Shown: positions 52,005 through 60,650 of the stretch, piece by piece
Layout: each line of letters opens with the position of its first letter
Position numbering within the stretch: position 1 is the stretch's first letter
Translations under genes and position numbers: made by a program
Notes under the pieces: model-generated
Seen by the model: only the letters and a program-made list of their open reading frames with translations
Told to the model about the DNA's origin: nothing
Databases searched by the model: none
Origin: JBBSEX01 sp038239345
GTDB taxonomy: Bacteria > Acidobacteriota > Terriglobia > Bryobacterales > Bryobacteraceae
DNA length: 64,000 nt
Direction: 5' to 3'
Assembly: GCA_038239345.1 (NCBI GenBank)
Contig: JBBSEX010000012.1
Coordinates: 124,001-188,000 of the forward strand

Positions 52005-52934
52005 ATGAGCCGGCGCGATCTAATCCAGTTACTCTTGCTGTCCGCCGTCTGGGGAGCTTCGTTTCTCCTGATTGAAATAGCGGGCCAGAGCTTTCCGCCA
52101 GCCTGGTTGGCCCTGCTCCGGCTTACCTTCGGGGCGATTTTTCTCTGGATTGTTCTTAAGTGGAAACGGCGAACGCTGCCGCCGAAGCGGTTGTTATATC
52201 CGCTGTTGGCCGTAGCGTTGTTCAATAACGCCATTCCGTTTACGTTCTTCGCCTATGGAGAAGAGACCGTGCCCAGCAGCATTGCGGCCATCGTGAATGC
52301 GACAACGCCGATTTGGGCTCTGTTGCTGAGCGTGGCTATGCGCAGCACGCGTCCAAACCGCTTCACGACGGCCGGTGTCCTGCTTGGATTTTCGGGCGTG
52401 CTAATTGTCGTATACAACCAAGGCCGGGATTCCCATCAGCCTGGAGGCGACGCTGCATTCTTCCGCGGGGTCCTCTTCATCGTGCTAGCCAGCCTGGGTT
52501 ATGCCATCGCGACGGTGATCGCTAAAGTGAAACTGAAGGGCCTGGATCCCATCGGCCTGGCGACAACGCAGCTCTCCCTGGCGTGGGCGATGCTGCTACC
52601 TTTCGCGCTCTTCGGTCCGCATCCAGCGGCGATCAAGACATCTTCCATATTCGCCATCGTTACGCTGGGTGTCGCCGGCAGTGGCCTGGCATATCTTCTC
52701 TATTACGATCTGCTGGCGAGAATACCGCCAACCCATGTAACCGCTGTGACGTATCTGCTGCCAATCTGGGGACTGTTCTGGGGATGGATCGCGCATGAGC
52801 CGATCTTGTGGACGGCTTATATCGGCGTCGCGATTGTGATCTGTGGCTTGACCTTGCTGAACATAAGCTCATCGAACCGAACCGCATCGCCGCAGTCGAA
52901 GGAAGAACCCGCGAACGCCGTAAACGTCGAGTAG
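52005..52934 (+). CDS. EamA/DMT-family membrane transporter
   Basis: The ATG at 52005 gives 309 residues; one at 51987 adds six residues. There are ten hydrophobic helices in two EamA repeats, with SAVWGASFLLIEIAG at the start of the first and AYLLYYDLLARIPPTHV near the end of the second, both typical of RhaT/EamA-type drug and metabolite transporters. The substrate is unknown. No Shine-Dalgarno sequence is clear; TATCGT ends 6 bases before the ATG and may be a further weak leaderless signal. Confidence 0.9.
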   Translation: MSRRDLIQLLLLSAVWGASFLLIEIAGQSFPPAWLALLRLTFGAIFLWIVLKWKRRTLPPKRLLYPLLAVALFNNAIPFTFFAYGEETVPSSIAAIVNATTPIWALLLSVAMRSTRPNRFTTAGVLLGFSGVLIVVYNQGRDSHQPGGDAAFFRGVLFIVLASLGYAIATVIAKVKLKGLDPIGLATTQLSLAWAMLLPFALFGPHPAAIKTSSIFAIVTLGVAGSGLAYLLYYDLLARIPPTHVTAVTYLLPIWGLFWGWIAHEPILWTAYIGVAIVICGLTLLNISSSNRTASPQSKEEPANAVNVE

Positions 52935-52949
52935 CCCGGGTCGCGTTTT

Positions 52950-52988
52950 AATTTGGGCGGCAAATTCATTTAAAGCGTCCGCTATACT
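52950..52988 (+). promoter_or_regulatory. Small inverted repeat and TATACT element before the first DUF3857 gene
   Basis: AATTTG (52950-52955) and CAAATT (52961-52966) are exact complements around five bases, 13 bases after the EamA stop, and could end that transcript weakly. TATACT at 52983-52988 is a good -10 hexamer, 22 bases before the ATG at 53011, but no -35 box is clear. Confidence 0.35.
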
Positions 52989-53010
52989 ACGATTTCACCG
53001 GAATAATTAA

Positions 53011-55026
53011 ATGAGAATCGTAAACGTGCTAGGTCTACAGCACTGCAAGACAGTTCTTTCGTTCAGCTCTTGCCTATTGAGCTGGATGATGGCTGGGGCG
53101 CTTGCCCATGCTGCGGATTGGAAACCCGTCGATCCCGCCGACCTTGCCCGAACAACTCCACGCGTGGAAAAGGACGCTGATGCCGAAGCGTTGTTGTGGG
53201 ATGTTCGCGTTACTCATGACCGAAAAGGTCAATACGCGCAGGCCATTCTGACGCACTATCTGCGCGTGAAGATTTATACCGATCGTGGACGCGAGCAGCA
53301 ATCGACAGTAGATATTCCGTACTTTAGCTTTACCAGTATCTCCGACGTTTATGCCCGTACGGTGAAGCCCGATGGATCCGTCGTCGAAATGGATAAATCG
53401 GCCGTACATGATCGCGTGATTGTCAAAGCCAGCGGATTGAAAGTCCGCGCCAAGTCTTTCGCTTTGCCCGATGTGACGCCGGGTTCTATTGTCGAATACC
53501 GCTGGAAGGAAGGGCGCGAGCAATTACCGAACTATTTGCGGCTCTATTTCCAGCGAGAGATTCCCGTTCGTGAAGTGGTTTATCACATCAAACCGCTTAC
53601 CGATCCATATTTCCCCTACGCGATGCGCTCCGCACGTTTCAATGCCGAACAGTCTTCGTTCCGGCCGGAGCCCGATGGATACTATGAAACGGCGATGGAG
53701 AACGTGCCCGCCTTTCACGAAGAACCCTCCATGCCGCCCGAAGATCAGGTAAAGGCCTGGATGCTGGTTTATTATTCGCTCGATCGTAAGCTGACGCCCG
53801 AGAAATTCTGGAAAGAATACGGGAAAGAACAATACACCGCTTACAAGCCGTTGATGAAAGTGAATGGCGATGTGAAGCGGCTGGCGGCGGAGATCGCCGG
53901 CGATGCGCAGACCGACGACGATAAAGCAAAGCGGCTCTATCAGCATGTCCGGAAGCACATCAAGAATCTGAACGACGAACAATCCACCGCCGAAGACCGT
54001 AACGACGCCAAGCGCAATAAGACTCCGGCCGACACGTTAAGTCAGGGCTCGGGCACCGCGTACGACATCAATATGTTGTTTGCTTCGCTGGCCACCGCCG
54101 CCGGTTTGGATGTACGAGTCGCGCGGCTTGCCGACAGGGGCGATACCTTTTTTCACAAAGAATTTCCCGACAGTTATTTCATGCGCACGTATGACATCGC
54201 TATCAAGCTTGGCGACAAATGGAAGCTGTTCGATCCTGGCTCGCCGATGGTGCCTTATGGGATGTTGCGCTGGCAGGAGGAAGGCGAGCAAGCGCTGTTG
54301 ACGGATTCGAAAGACCCGCAGTTTATTCAGACACCACTTGCTTCGGCGTCGCAAACCTCATCCAAACGTCGCGGTACTTTTGTTCTGGCGGAAGACGGCA
54401 CGCTCGAAGGGGATGTGGAAGAGGCCCACTCCGGGCACACCGGAATTCGCCGCAGGACAACGGGCGCGAGCCAATCCGAGGCGGAGCGCGAAGAAGATGT
54501 CCTGAATCGAGTGAAGCATCGCCTGAGCACGGCCGAAGTCAGTGAAATTCACATCGATCACATGACCGATCCTGATGAGCCGCTTCAGCTTCGCTACCAC
54601 GTGCGCGTACCGGGCTACGCGCAGCGGACTGGTAAACGGATGTTTCTACAACCCGCGTTCTTTGAAATCGGCACCGCCACCAGATTCTCAGCGGGGACGC
54701 GAAAGTACGATATTTACTTCCCCTACCCATGGTCGGAGGACGATGTGATCACCATCAAGCTCCCGGAAAGTTTCGAGCTCGATCATGCCGACGCACCCGG
54801 CTCAACGAAAATTGGCGAGATTGGCGAATACAAAGCCGAGGTTGCCGTTACGTCGAAAAGAGAACTGAAATACACTCGCCATCTGGACTTCGGGAAGGAC
54901 ACCCCGATGTTCTTTCCGGCCACAGCGTATCCGCAGGTGAAGAAAATTTTCGATTACATTCACCAATCCGACGGACATTCCATACCACTCAAGCAGACGG
55001 CGCAAAAAGCGGCCGGCAATGATTAA
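53011..55026 (+). CDS. DUF3857/transglutaminase-like protein lacking the catalytic Cys
   Basis: This is a secreted protein of 671 residues. A DUF3857 domain (about 45-230) has DRKGQYAQAILTHYLRVKIYTDRGREQQST and PGSIVEYRWK. A transglutaminase-like domain (about 290-440) follows. Where active members have a GxCxD segment this one has GSGTAYDINMLFASLATAAG, without Cys, and the usual His strand reads RTYDIAI. It is therefore probably a non-catalytic relative. The next gene, overlapping by 8 bases, encodes the same architecture with the Cys intact. A C-terminal beta domain follows. Confidence 0.85.
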   Translation: MRIVNVLGLQHCKTVLSFSSCLLSWMMAGALAHAADWKPVDPADLARTTPRVEKDADAEALLWDVRVTHDRKGQYAQAILTHYLRVKIYTDRGREQQSTVDIPYFSFTSISDVYARTVKPDGSVVEMDKSAVHDRVIVKASGLKVRAKSFALPDVTPGSIVEYRWKEGREQLPNYLRLYFQREIPVREVVYHIKPLTDPYFPYAMRSARFNAEQSSFRPEPDGYYETAMENVPAFHEEPSMPPEDQVKAWMLVYYSLDRKLTPEKFWKEYGKEQYTAYKPLMKVNGDVKRLAAEIAGDAQTDDDKAKRLYQHVRKHIKNLNDEQSTAEDRNDAKRNKTPADTLSQGSGTAYDINMLFASLATAAGLDVRVARLADRGDTFFHKEFPDSYFMRTYDIAIKLGDKWKLFDPGSPMVPYGMLRWQEEGEQALLTDSKDPQFIQTPLASASQTSSKRRGTFVLAEDGTLEGDVEEAHSGHTGIRRRTTGASQSEAEREEDVLNRVKHRLSTAEVSEIHIDHMTDPDEPLQLRYHVRVPGYAQRTGKRMFLQPAFFEIGTATRFSAGTRKYDIYFPYPWSEDDVITIKLPESFELDHADAPGSTKIGEIGEYKAEVAVTSKRELKYTRHLDFGKDTPMFFPATAYPQVKKIFDYIHQSDGHSIPLKQTAQKAAGND

Positions 55027-56980
55027 GCGCCTCGTGTCATTGTCGTGCCTGTTAGCCGCCGCGACATTCGGCGCTGAAGATGCGCCCGGTTGGCTACGCG
55101 ATGCGGCGTCCCTCAAACTTCCTGTATACGCTGCGAAGACCCCAGCCGTTGTGCTGCTTTCCGAAGAGCGGATCGTCGTCGAAGAGAGTGGCCGGGTGAC
55201 CACGACTTCGCGCAAGGCGATCAAGATCTTGAATCGCGAAGGCCGGCGCGATGCCGTCGCGCGGATGATCTATTTAACCGGTACAGGCAAGATAAAGGAT
55301 CTTCGGGCGTGGATCATTTCACCTTCGGGAGACGCTCGCAAGCTGGCCAAGGAGCACTTCATCGATGCCGCTCTCTCCGATGGCAATCTCTACGATGAGG
55401 CGCGGGCGCGCGTAGTGAATGCCCAGAACGAAGTGGACACGGGCTCTGTTTTTGGATATGAAGGAATCCAGGAAGAGAAGTCCGCCTTCACTCAGTATGA
55501 TTGGAATTTTCAGGATCGCTTACCGGCGCTCGTCTCCCGCTTTGTGTTGACCGTACCGGATGGATGGCGCGCCGAAGCTGTCACGTTCAATCATGAAGCT
55601 GTGCCTGCCGCGGCGCAAAACGGCACATATTCGTGGGAGCTCCACGATCTGGCTCCGCTGGAACGGGAGCCCGGCAGTCCGAATCTGGCGGCGCTTGTTC
55701 CGCGTCTGGCTGTCAGTTTTTTCCCATCGGCGGGAGCGAAACCGGGGCTCGGCCGCAGCATGGCTACGTGGGGCGATGTCTCTCAATGGCTTTCCGAGCT
55801 GAGTGATCCGCAGGCGAAGATCACATCCGACATATCGGACAAGGCTAAAGCGCTAACAGACGGCGCGGCTACCGAATTCGCCAAGATCGCGGCCATCAGC
55901 CAAGCCGTGCAGGGCGTGAAGTACGTTTCGGTTCAGACCGGCCTCGGCCGGGGCGGCGGTTATCGGCCCCACACAGCCGCCGATGTTTTTCAGAAGCAAT
56001 ATGGCGACTGCAAGGACAAAGCAAATCTGATGCGTACTATGCTCGCCGCCATCGGCATCAAGGCGTATATGCTCAGCATCTATTCCGGCGATCGCACTTA
56101 TGTTCGCCAGGAATGGCCGTCGCCCCAGCAGTTCAATCACGCCATTGTAGCGGTCTCGGTTTCCGCCGCCGTGAACTCCCCGGCTGTGGTGACGCATCCC
56201 CAATTGGGCAGGCTGTTGATCTTCGATCCGACGGATGAATTTACGCCGCTGGGCGATCTTCCCTGGCATGAACAGGGCAGTTGGGCTTTGGTGGATGCGG
56301 GCGCGCAAGGGTCGCTCATTCGTGTTCCTTCATTGCCCGCCGCCTCGAATCGAGTGGAGAGAGAGTCCGATTTGACGCTCTCCGCGCAGGGCGATTTGCA
56401 AGCTAATGTTCGTGAAACCGCCTATGGGCAAGAGGCGGTGGAACTGCGCCGCATGTACAAGAGCGCCGCGAAATCGGATTTCACGAAATGGATTGAAAGA
56501 TGGCTGGCGGCTGGCGCCCCGAATTCATCCGTGAAGAATGTGGAATCCACTGACACTTACGGCGAAGGGAAGTTCACGCTCAACCTTGGCCTGTCATCCG
56601 AACACTATGCGCAAATGCCTCAGAATCGTATGCTGATTTTTCGGCCAGCCGTTTTGCATCGCAGGGATGCTGTCCGCTTGACCGCAATAAAACGGACGCA
56701 GCCCGTGGTTCTGGAAGCACAGCTATTTGAAGAAACCGTCCACGTAGCTTTGCCGGCCGGCTTCAAAGTAGATGAGATGCCGGACTCCGCTCAATTAAAA
56801 ACGCCCTTCGGAACTCTTGCCGCGAGTTGGAAAATGGAAGGCGGCAAGTTAGTTTTCAAGCGCCGGTTGGAAGTGCCGTCGATCACGGTAGCACCCGGCC
56901 AATACGATGCATTGCGCGACTTCTTCGACCAGGTTACAGGAGCCGAACAGGCCCCGGTGGTGCTTGTAAGGGAACAGTAA
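55019..56980 (+). CDS. DUF3857/transglutaminase protein with intact catalytic residues
   Basis: The protein has 653 residues and starts inside the end of its paralogue. A signal peptide (RLVSLSCLLAAATFG) is followed by DUF3857 and a transglutaminase core with QYGDCKDKANLMRTMLAAIG (Cys and Asp), QFNHAIVAVSV (His) and LLIFDPTDEF (Asp). The C-terminal 250 residues form a beta-rich DUF2569/DUF3858-like region. Such proteins are common in the envelopes of acidobacteria and Bacteroidetes and may cross-link or process surface proteins. The pair may work as an active and a regulatory subunit. Confidence 0.88.
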   Translation: MIKRLVSLSCLLAAATFGAEDAPGWLRDAASLKLPVYAAKTPAVVLLSEERIVVEESGRVTTTSRKAIKILNREGRRDAVARMIYLTGTGKIKDLRAWIISPSGDARKLAKEHFIDAALSDGNLYDEARARVVNAQNEVDTGSVFGYEGIQEEKSAFTQYDWNFQDRLPALVSRFVLTVPDGWRAEAVTFNHEAVPAAAQNGTYSWELHDLAPLEREPGSPNLAALVPRLAVSFFPSAGAKPGLGRSMATWGDVSQWLSELSDPQAKITSDISDKAKALTDGAATEFAKIAAISQAVQGVKYVSVQTGLGRGGGYRPHTAADVFQKQYGDCKDKANLMRTMLAAIGIKAYMLSIYSGDRTYVRQEWPSPQQFNHAIVAVSVSAAVNSPAVVTHPQLGRLLIFDPTDEFTPLGDLPWHEQGSWALVDAGAQGSLIRVPSLPAASNRVERESDLTLSAQGDLQANVRETAYGQEAVELRRMYKSAAKSDFTKWIERWLAAGAPNSSVKNVESTDTYGEGKFTLNLGLSSEHYAQMPQNRMLIFRPAVLHRRDAVRLTAIKRTQPVVLEAQLFEETVHVALPAGFKVDEMPDSAQLKTPFGTLAASWKMEGGKLVFKRRLEVPSITVAPGQYDALRDFFDQVTGAEQAPVVLVREQ

Positions 56981-56990
56981 GGCGCGCCAG

Positions 56991-57290
56991 TTACGATCCA
57001 CCCGCAATAGCCCCGACCAGTAGAAATGGTTCCACTCCCGAGGCCACTTCATCGGGTAACGCAGCATCGGCGGCCTCATGAGAGACATCTTGCCCGCAGG
57101 CGAAAAATCTCACGAATGGCCGGCGCTGTAACGTCACGTGATCGCGGATGGTCCCGCGGAGCATGGGATAACGAGCCTCCAGCGCATCCAGAATTGAGCC
57201 TTGCGTGACAGGGCCTTCCACCTGCAGTTGTACCTCGCCAGCGGTTTCCGCCAACGTCCGAAGATGTGCCGGAAGCACGACGCGAATCAT
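56991..57290 (-). CDS. MoaD/ThiS-like beta-grasp protein
   Basis: The ATG at 57290 overlaps the stop of the upstream propeller gene (ATGA). The protein has 99 residues: VVLPAHLRTLAETAGEVQLQV, then SILDALEARYPML and PFVRFFACGQDVS match the ubiquitin-like MoaD fold. The C-terminus reads AIAGGS. Sulfur carriers need a free Gly-Gly end, and here a Ser follows it. Either the Ser is removed or the protein does not carry sulfur. Pairing with a BNR propeller gene is known from many bacterial genomes, though its purpose is unclear. Confidence 0.85.
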   Translation of the reverse strand: MIRVVLPAHLRTLAETAGEVQLQVEGPVTQGSILDALEARYPMLRGTIRDHVTLQRRPFVRFFACGQDVSHEAADAALPDEVASGVEPFLLVGAIAGGS

Positions 57291-58402
57291 GGCAGGGTCT
57301 GGACCTCGATCGAAAGCACAGCCGGAAGATCCCGAACGATGGGAGCCCAGTTGTCTCCGGCATCGCTCGATGCATATACCTGGCCGCCGGTTGTGCCGAA
57401 GTATATGCCACAGGAATCCAGCGAATCCACTGCCATCGCGTCGCGCAGAACATTCACGTAGCAGTCGCTTTGGGGCAGCCCTTTCGTTAACGGCTCCCAT
57501 TCATTTCCGCCCGTCTGGCTGCGATACACGCGCAACTTTCCATCGGGCGGATAATGCTCCGAGTCGCTCTTGATAGGAACAACGTAAATGGTTTCCGGCT
57601 CGTGGGCGTGTACGTCGATCACAAAGCCGAAATCGCTCGGCAAGTTTCCACTCACTTCCCGCCACAACTCGCCGGCGTCGTCGCTGCGCATCACGTCCCA
57701 GTGCTTCTGCATAAAGAGCACTCCCGGCCGCGACGGATGCATCGCCATGTGGTGAACGCAATGCCCGACTTCGGCCGTTGGATCGGGCATGAATTCGGAT
57801 CGCAATCCATGGTTGATGGGCTGCCAAGTAATGCCGCCGTCGCTGGTACGGAACGCCCCGGCGGCTGAGATGGCGATGAACATTCGCTTAGGATCGAGTG
57901 GATCGAGAATGATCGTGTGCAAACACATCCCGCCGGCCCCCGGCTGCCAGCCAGCGCCTGACCCATGACCGCGAAGCCCGGGAAGTTCCTGCCAGGTTTG
58001 GGCGCCGTCGCTTGACTTGAAAATGGCGGCGTCTTCCACTCCCGCATAGACGACATCGGGGTCGGTCAGCGATGGCTCAAGATGCCAGACACGCTTAAAC
58101 TCCCATGGATGCGGAGTCCCGTCATACCACTGGTGCGTGCCGGCGACGCCATCGTAGGCAAACTTATTCCCCGCCGGCTTCCAGGTCTCGCCGCCGTCAT
58201 CGGAACGCTGAATCACCTGGCCAAACCAGCCGCTCGATTGGGAAGCATAAAGCCGATTTGGATCGGCGGGCGATCCCTTAATGTGATATAACTCCCAGCC
58301 GCCGAAATGTGGGCCTTTCACATCCCACTGTTCCCGTTTCCCGTCCGACGTTAGAACAAACGCACCCTTGCGTGTACCGACCAGAACGCGTACCTTGCTC
58401 AT
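57287..58402 (-). CDS. BNR/sortilin-type beta-propeller protein
   Basis: The protein has 371 residues with GGAGAG before the ATG and no signal peptide. Repeats of the type SDDGGETWKPAG, SSDGAQTWQEL, TSDGGITWQPI and SDDAGELWREV are Asp-box (BNR) motifs of sialidase- and VPS10-like propellers. None of the sialidase catalytic Arg/Glu set is clear, so an enzyme role is not supported. It begins the two-gene operon with the MoaD-like protein. Confidence 0.87.
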   Translation of the reverse strand: MSKVRVLVGTRKGAFVLTSDGKREQWDVKGPHFGGWELYHIKGSPADPNRLYASQSSGWFGQVIQRSDDGGETWKPAGNKFAYDGVAGTHQWYDGTPHPWEFKRVWHLEPSLTDPDVVYAGVEDAAIFKSSDGAQTWQELPGLRGHGSGAGWQPGAGGMCLHTIILDPLDPKRMFIAISAAGAFRTSDGGITWQPINHGLRSEFMPDPTAEVGHCVHHMAMHPSRPGVLFMQKHWDVMRSDDAGELWREVSGNLPSDFGFVIDVHAHEPETIYVVPIKSDSEHYPPDGKLRVYRSQTGGNEWEPLTKGLPQSDCYVNVLRDAMAVDSLDSCGIYFGTTGGQVYASSDAGDNWAPIVRDLPAVLSIEVQTLP

Positions 58403-58533
58403 GATTTCTCTCCGCTCATGAAAGTCTATCCTTCAAGCTCACTCGATGCAATCGAATGAGATTGACGAGGACAATTGAATTACGTACCTAAAAAAGGGAA
58501 ACTTCCAAGGCGGCAACGGAATCAGACTTCTTT

Positions 58534-58872
58534 ATGAGACCCCTGCTTCTTGCGGCTGCGCTGGCACTCTCGCTCAGCTACGCGCCGACCTATGCACAGG
58601 ACACCAGGGATCTGGAAGGCATTGTCAGCGATTTGAAGGGTAACTCGATCGCCAAAGCTATCGTTCAGATTGAGGATACAGCGACTCTGCAAGTGCGTTC
58701 CTACATCGCCAACGCGGAAGGCAAATATTACTTTCTGGGACTCAGCTCGGGAACCGATTACAGGCTACGAGCCAACTATCGGAACCACTCCAGCGGCTGG
58801 CACATGTTGACGCGATTCGATGCGCGCCGCCGTCCCGTGGTGAATTTGAAAATTGATTTCGTCGCGGAATAG
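58534..58872 (+). CDS. Small secreted carboxypeptidase-regulatory-like domain protein
   Basis: The protein has 112 residues with a signal peptide (LLLAAALALSLSYAPTYAQ). The mature part is one beta-sandwich with LEGIVSDLKGNSIAKAIVQI, NAEGKYYFLGLSSGTDYRL and a terminal LKIDFV strand, typical of the CarboxypepD_reg domain that occurs singly or at the N-terminus of TonB-dependent receptors. It probably binds a partner at the envelope. The next gene begins 3 bases after its stop. Confidence 0.85.
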   Translation: MRPLLLAAALALSLSYAPTYAQDTRDLEGIVSDLKGNSIAKAIVQIEDTATLQVRSYIANAEGKYYFLGLSSGTDYRLRANYRNHSSGWHMLTRFDARRRPVVNLKIDFVAE

Positions 58873-58874
58873 TT

Positions 58875-59348
58875 ATGCCGGTACCCGTGCCCCTCCGCTT
58901 AACCATCCTCACAATATTCGCGGCGCTGTGCTTTGGACAGGACTTATCCGATCCGTGGTCAAAGCCTGCGTTGCTTGAGCCCGCGATTCTGGCGCAGGAA
59001 CTTTCGTTAGCGAAAAAACCCGTGGTGATTGTCGTCGCTTTCCCCGTGCTATACCGAAGCAAGAAGATTCCCGGTGCGCTTGAAGCGGGCCCGGGATCGA
59101 AGCCCGAAGGCATCGCGTTACTCAGGCGGGCAGTAGCGGGAATGTCGAAAGACGCACCCCTGGTAATCTATTGCGGATGCTGTCCGATGGTGAAGTGCCC
59201 CAATATACGCCCGGCCTTTCGGGTCTTAAAGGAAATGGGCTTCACCAATGTCCGCGTCCTCAGCATCCCCACGAATATGCACGCCGACTGGTATAGCAAG
59301 GGATATCCGTCCGAAGCGGGCAGCGGTCCGCAGGCCGGGCAACCCTAA
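58875..59348 (+). CDS. Secreted rhodanese-like protein with a Cys-rich active loop
   Basis: The protein has 157 residues with an export segment ending near ALCFGQ. The rhodanese fold is recognisable by IVVAFPVLYRSKKIPGA and the active loop PLVIYCGCCPMVKCPN, in which the first Cys would be the sulfur acceptor. Three further Cys in the loop are unusual for classical rhodaneses and suggest metal binding or redox control. The C-terminus (RPAFRVLKEMGFTNVRVL) completes the fold. Confidence 0.85.
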   Translation: MPVPVPLRLTILTIFAALCFGQDLSDPWSKPALLEPAILAQELSLAKKPVVIVVAFPVLYRSKKIPGALEAGPGSKPEGIALLRRAVAGMSKDAPLVIYCGCCPMVKCPNIRPAFRVLKEMGFTNVRVLSIPTNMHADWYSKGYPSEAGSGPQAGQP

Positions 59349-59349
59349 G

Positions 59350-60582
59350 CTAATTCATCGGAAGAAGTACCCGAAATACGCTGCCCTCGCCCTTCTCACT
59401 ATCGACTTGAATCCGTCCGCCGTGCTCGTCGACAATCTTCGATACGATCGCCAACCCTAGCCCCACACCGGCGGCCTTGGTTGTGAAAAATGGATTGAAG
59501 ATGCTTTCGCGATTTGCCGGATCGATACCCGAGCCGCGGTCGATTACGGCGATTTCAACTTCGTGCCCCGTTTCACGCGTCTTCACCGTCACCGCGCCTT
59601 TGCTCGGCGATGCCTGCGCGGCATTCACCACCAGATTGTAGATGACACGCTCCATCAATTCGGCATCGAATGGAAAAGGCGGAATATCCGGCGAATAATT
59701 TTTATAGATTGAAACATCGAGTGGGGGTGTGTGCCGCTCGGCCTGATCCACCGCACGATCGATCATCGCGGCAAGATCATTCACTTCCTTTTGAACAGTC
59801 AATGGGCGGGCGAAATCTAAGAATCGTGTGATAAGCGAATTCGTTCGGTCCACTTCCGTAGAGATGTAAGACGCCAGTTCCTTGGCGACATCGCTACCAG
59901 TGGTGACGTTCTTTGCAAGCATCTCCGCCGACGCTTTCATTGTTCCCAATGGATTCCGCAATTCGTGCGCAAGTCCGGCGGACATCTGTCCCAAAGCGAC
60001 TAAGCGCTCGGACCGGCGGGCGGCTGCCTCCGCTTCACGCAAGCTCTGGTTTGCGATCGCCAACTGTTCCGCCACGTGCTGATAGCGCAAAGATTCCACC
60101 CGGCTCGATTGCGCGAGTTGATGGGTCAAATAGGCAACCACCGGGAAGAAGATGACGCGCAAGGCGAGCTCGCGCACTTGATCTTCGGGGATGAATTGCC
60201 GCTCCCAATCGAGCCTCCAGAGGAACGAGAGATAGGTGGCGCAGGCCAGTAACGAAAAAAGGACCGCTCCGGCAAGCCCAAGGGTGGTGGCGGCCGACAT
60301 GACGGGAAGCAGAAGGATTAGATAGTAACTGCTGGCTACGCCATCGGTGAACCCGATCACGAGAAAACAGAGCACTAATTTTATTGCAATTCCTACTATA
60401 TTGCCGCTATGCGTTTGGAACCAGGGGATGCGTGGTAGGAGTGCTTGAAACACCGCCAAGCCAATTAAAGTGGAAATCGCTTCCGGCGTGCGGTCCGGGC
60501 CGAATACGGCTAGAGCGGGAATGAGTAACAACCAGACCAGGTCTTGTGGCCGGACGTATTCACCCCAGCGGTTTTTTTCCAC
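59350..60582 (-). CDS. Membrane histidine kinase
   Basis: A GTG start gives 410 residues. Five or six hydrophobic helices fill residues 15-155 with no large periplasmic domain. A coiled linker follows, then HisKA with His206 in LAHELRNPLG and an HATPase domain with NLVVNAAQAS, DRGSGI and GVGLGLAIV. No response regulator gene is adjacent. The gene diverges from rpsA with only 68 bases between the start codons. The sensor may detect a change within the membrane. Confidence 0.93.
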   Translation of the reverse strand: MEKNRWGEYVRPQDLVWLLLIPALAVFGPDRTPEAISTLIGLAVFQALLPRIPWFQTHSGNIVGIAIKLVLCFLVIGFTDGVASSYYLILLLPVMSAATTLGLAGAVLFSLLACATYLSFLWRLDWERQFIPEDQVRELALRVIFFPVVAYLTHQLAQSSRVESLRYQHVAEQLAIANQSLREAEAAARRSERLVALGQMSAGLAHELRNPLGTMKASAEMLAKNVTTGSDVAKELASYISTEVDRTNSLITRFLDFARPLTVQKEVNDLAAMIDRAVDQAERHTPPLDVSIYKNYSPDIPPFPFDAELMERVIYNLVVNAAQASPSKGAVTVKTRETGHEVEIAVIDRGSGIDPANRESIFNPFFTTKAAGVGLGLAIVSKIVDEHGGRIQVDSEKGEGSVFRVLLPMN

Positions 60583-60611
60583 GCTGTTATTGTCGCTGAT
60601 TTGGAGATCGC

Positions 60612-60649
60612 GAACTGTGACACAATGGAGCTGTTTCCATACACAGTTC
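60612..60649 (+). promoter_or_regulatory. Nested hairpin directly before the rpsA start codon
   Basis: GAACTGTG (60612-60619) and CACAGTTC (60642-60649) are exact complements. Inside them ATGGA (60625-60629) pairs with TCCAT (60636-60640) around a six-base loop. The structure ends one base before the ATG at 60651, and no Shine-Dalgarno sequence lies at the normal distance. In other bacteria rpsA is regulated by its own product through leader structure, so this is a good candidate. It could also be a DNA operator between the divergent genes. Confidence 0.65.
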
Positions 60650-60650
60650 C

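Noticed and set aside
57291..57500. N-terminal extension of the MoaD-like protein
   Set aside because: It is an out-of-frame reading of the end of the BNR propeller gene. The beta-grasp fold begins at the ATG at 57290.
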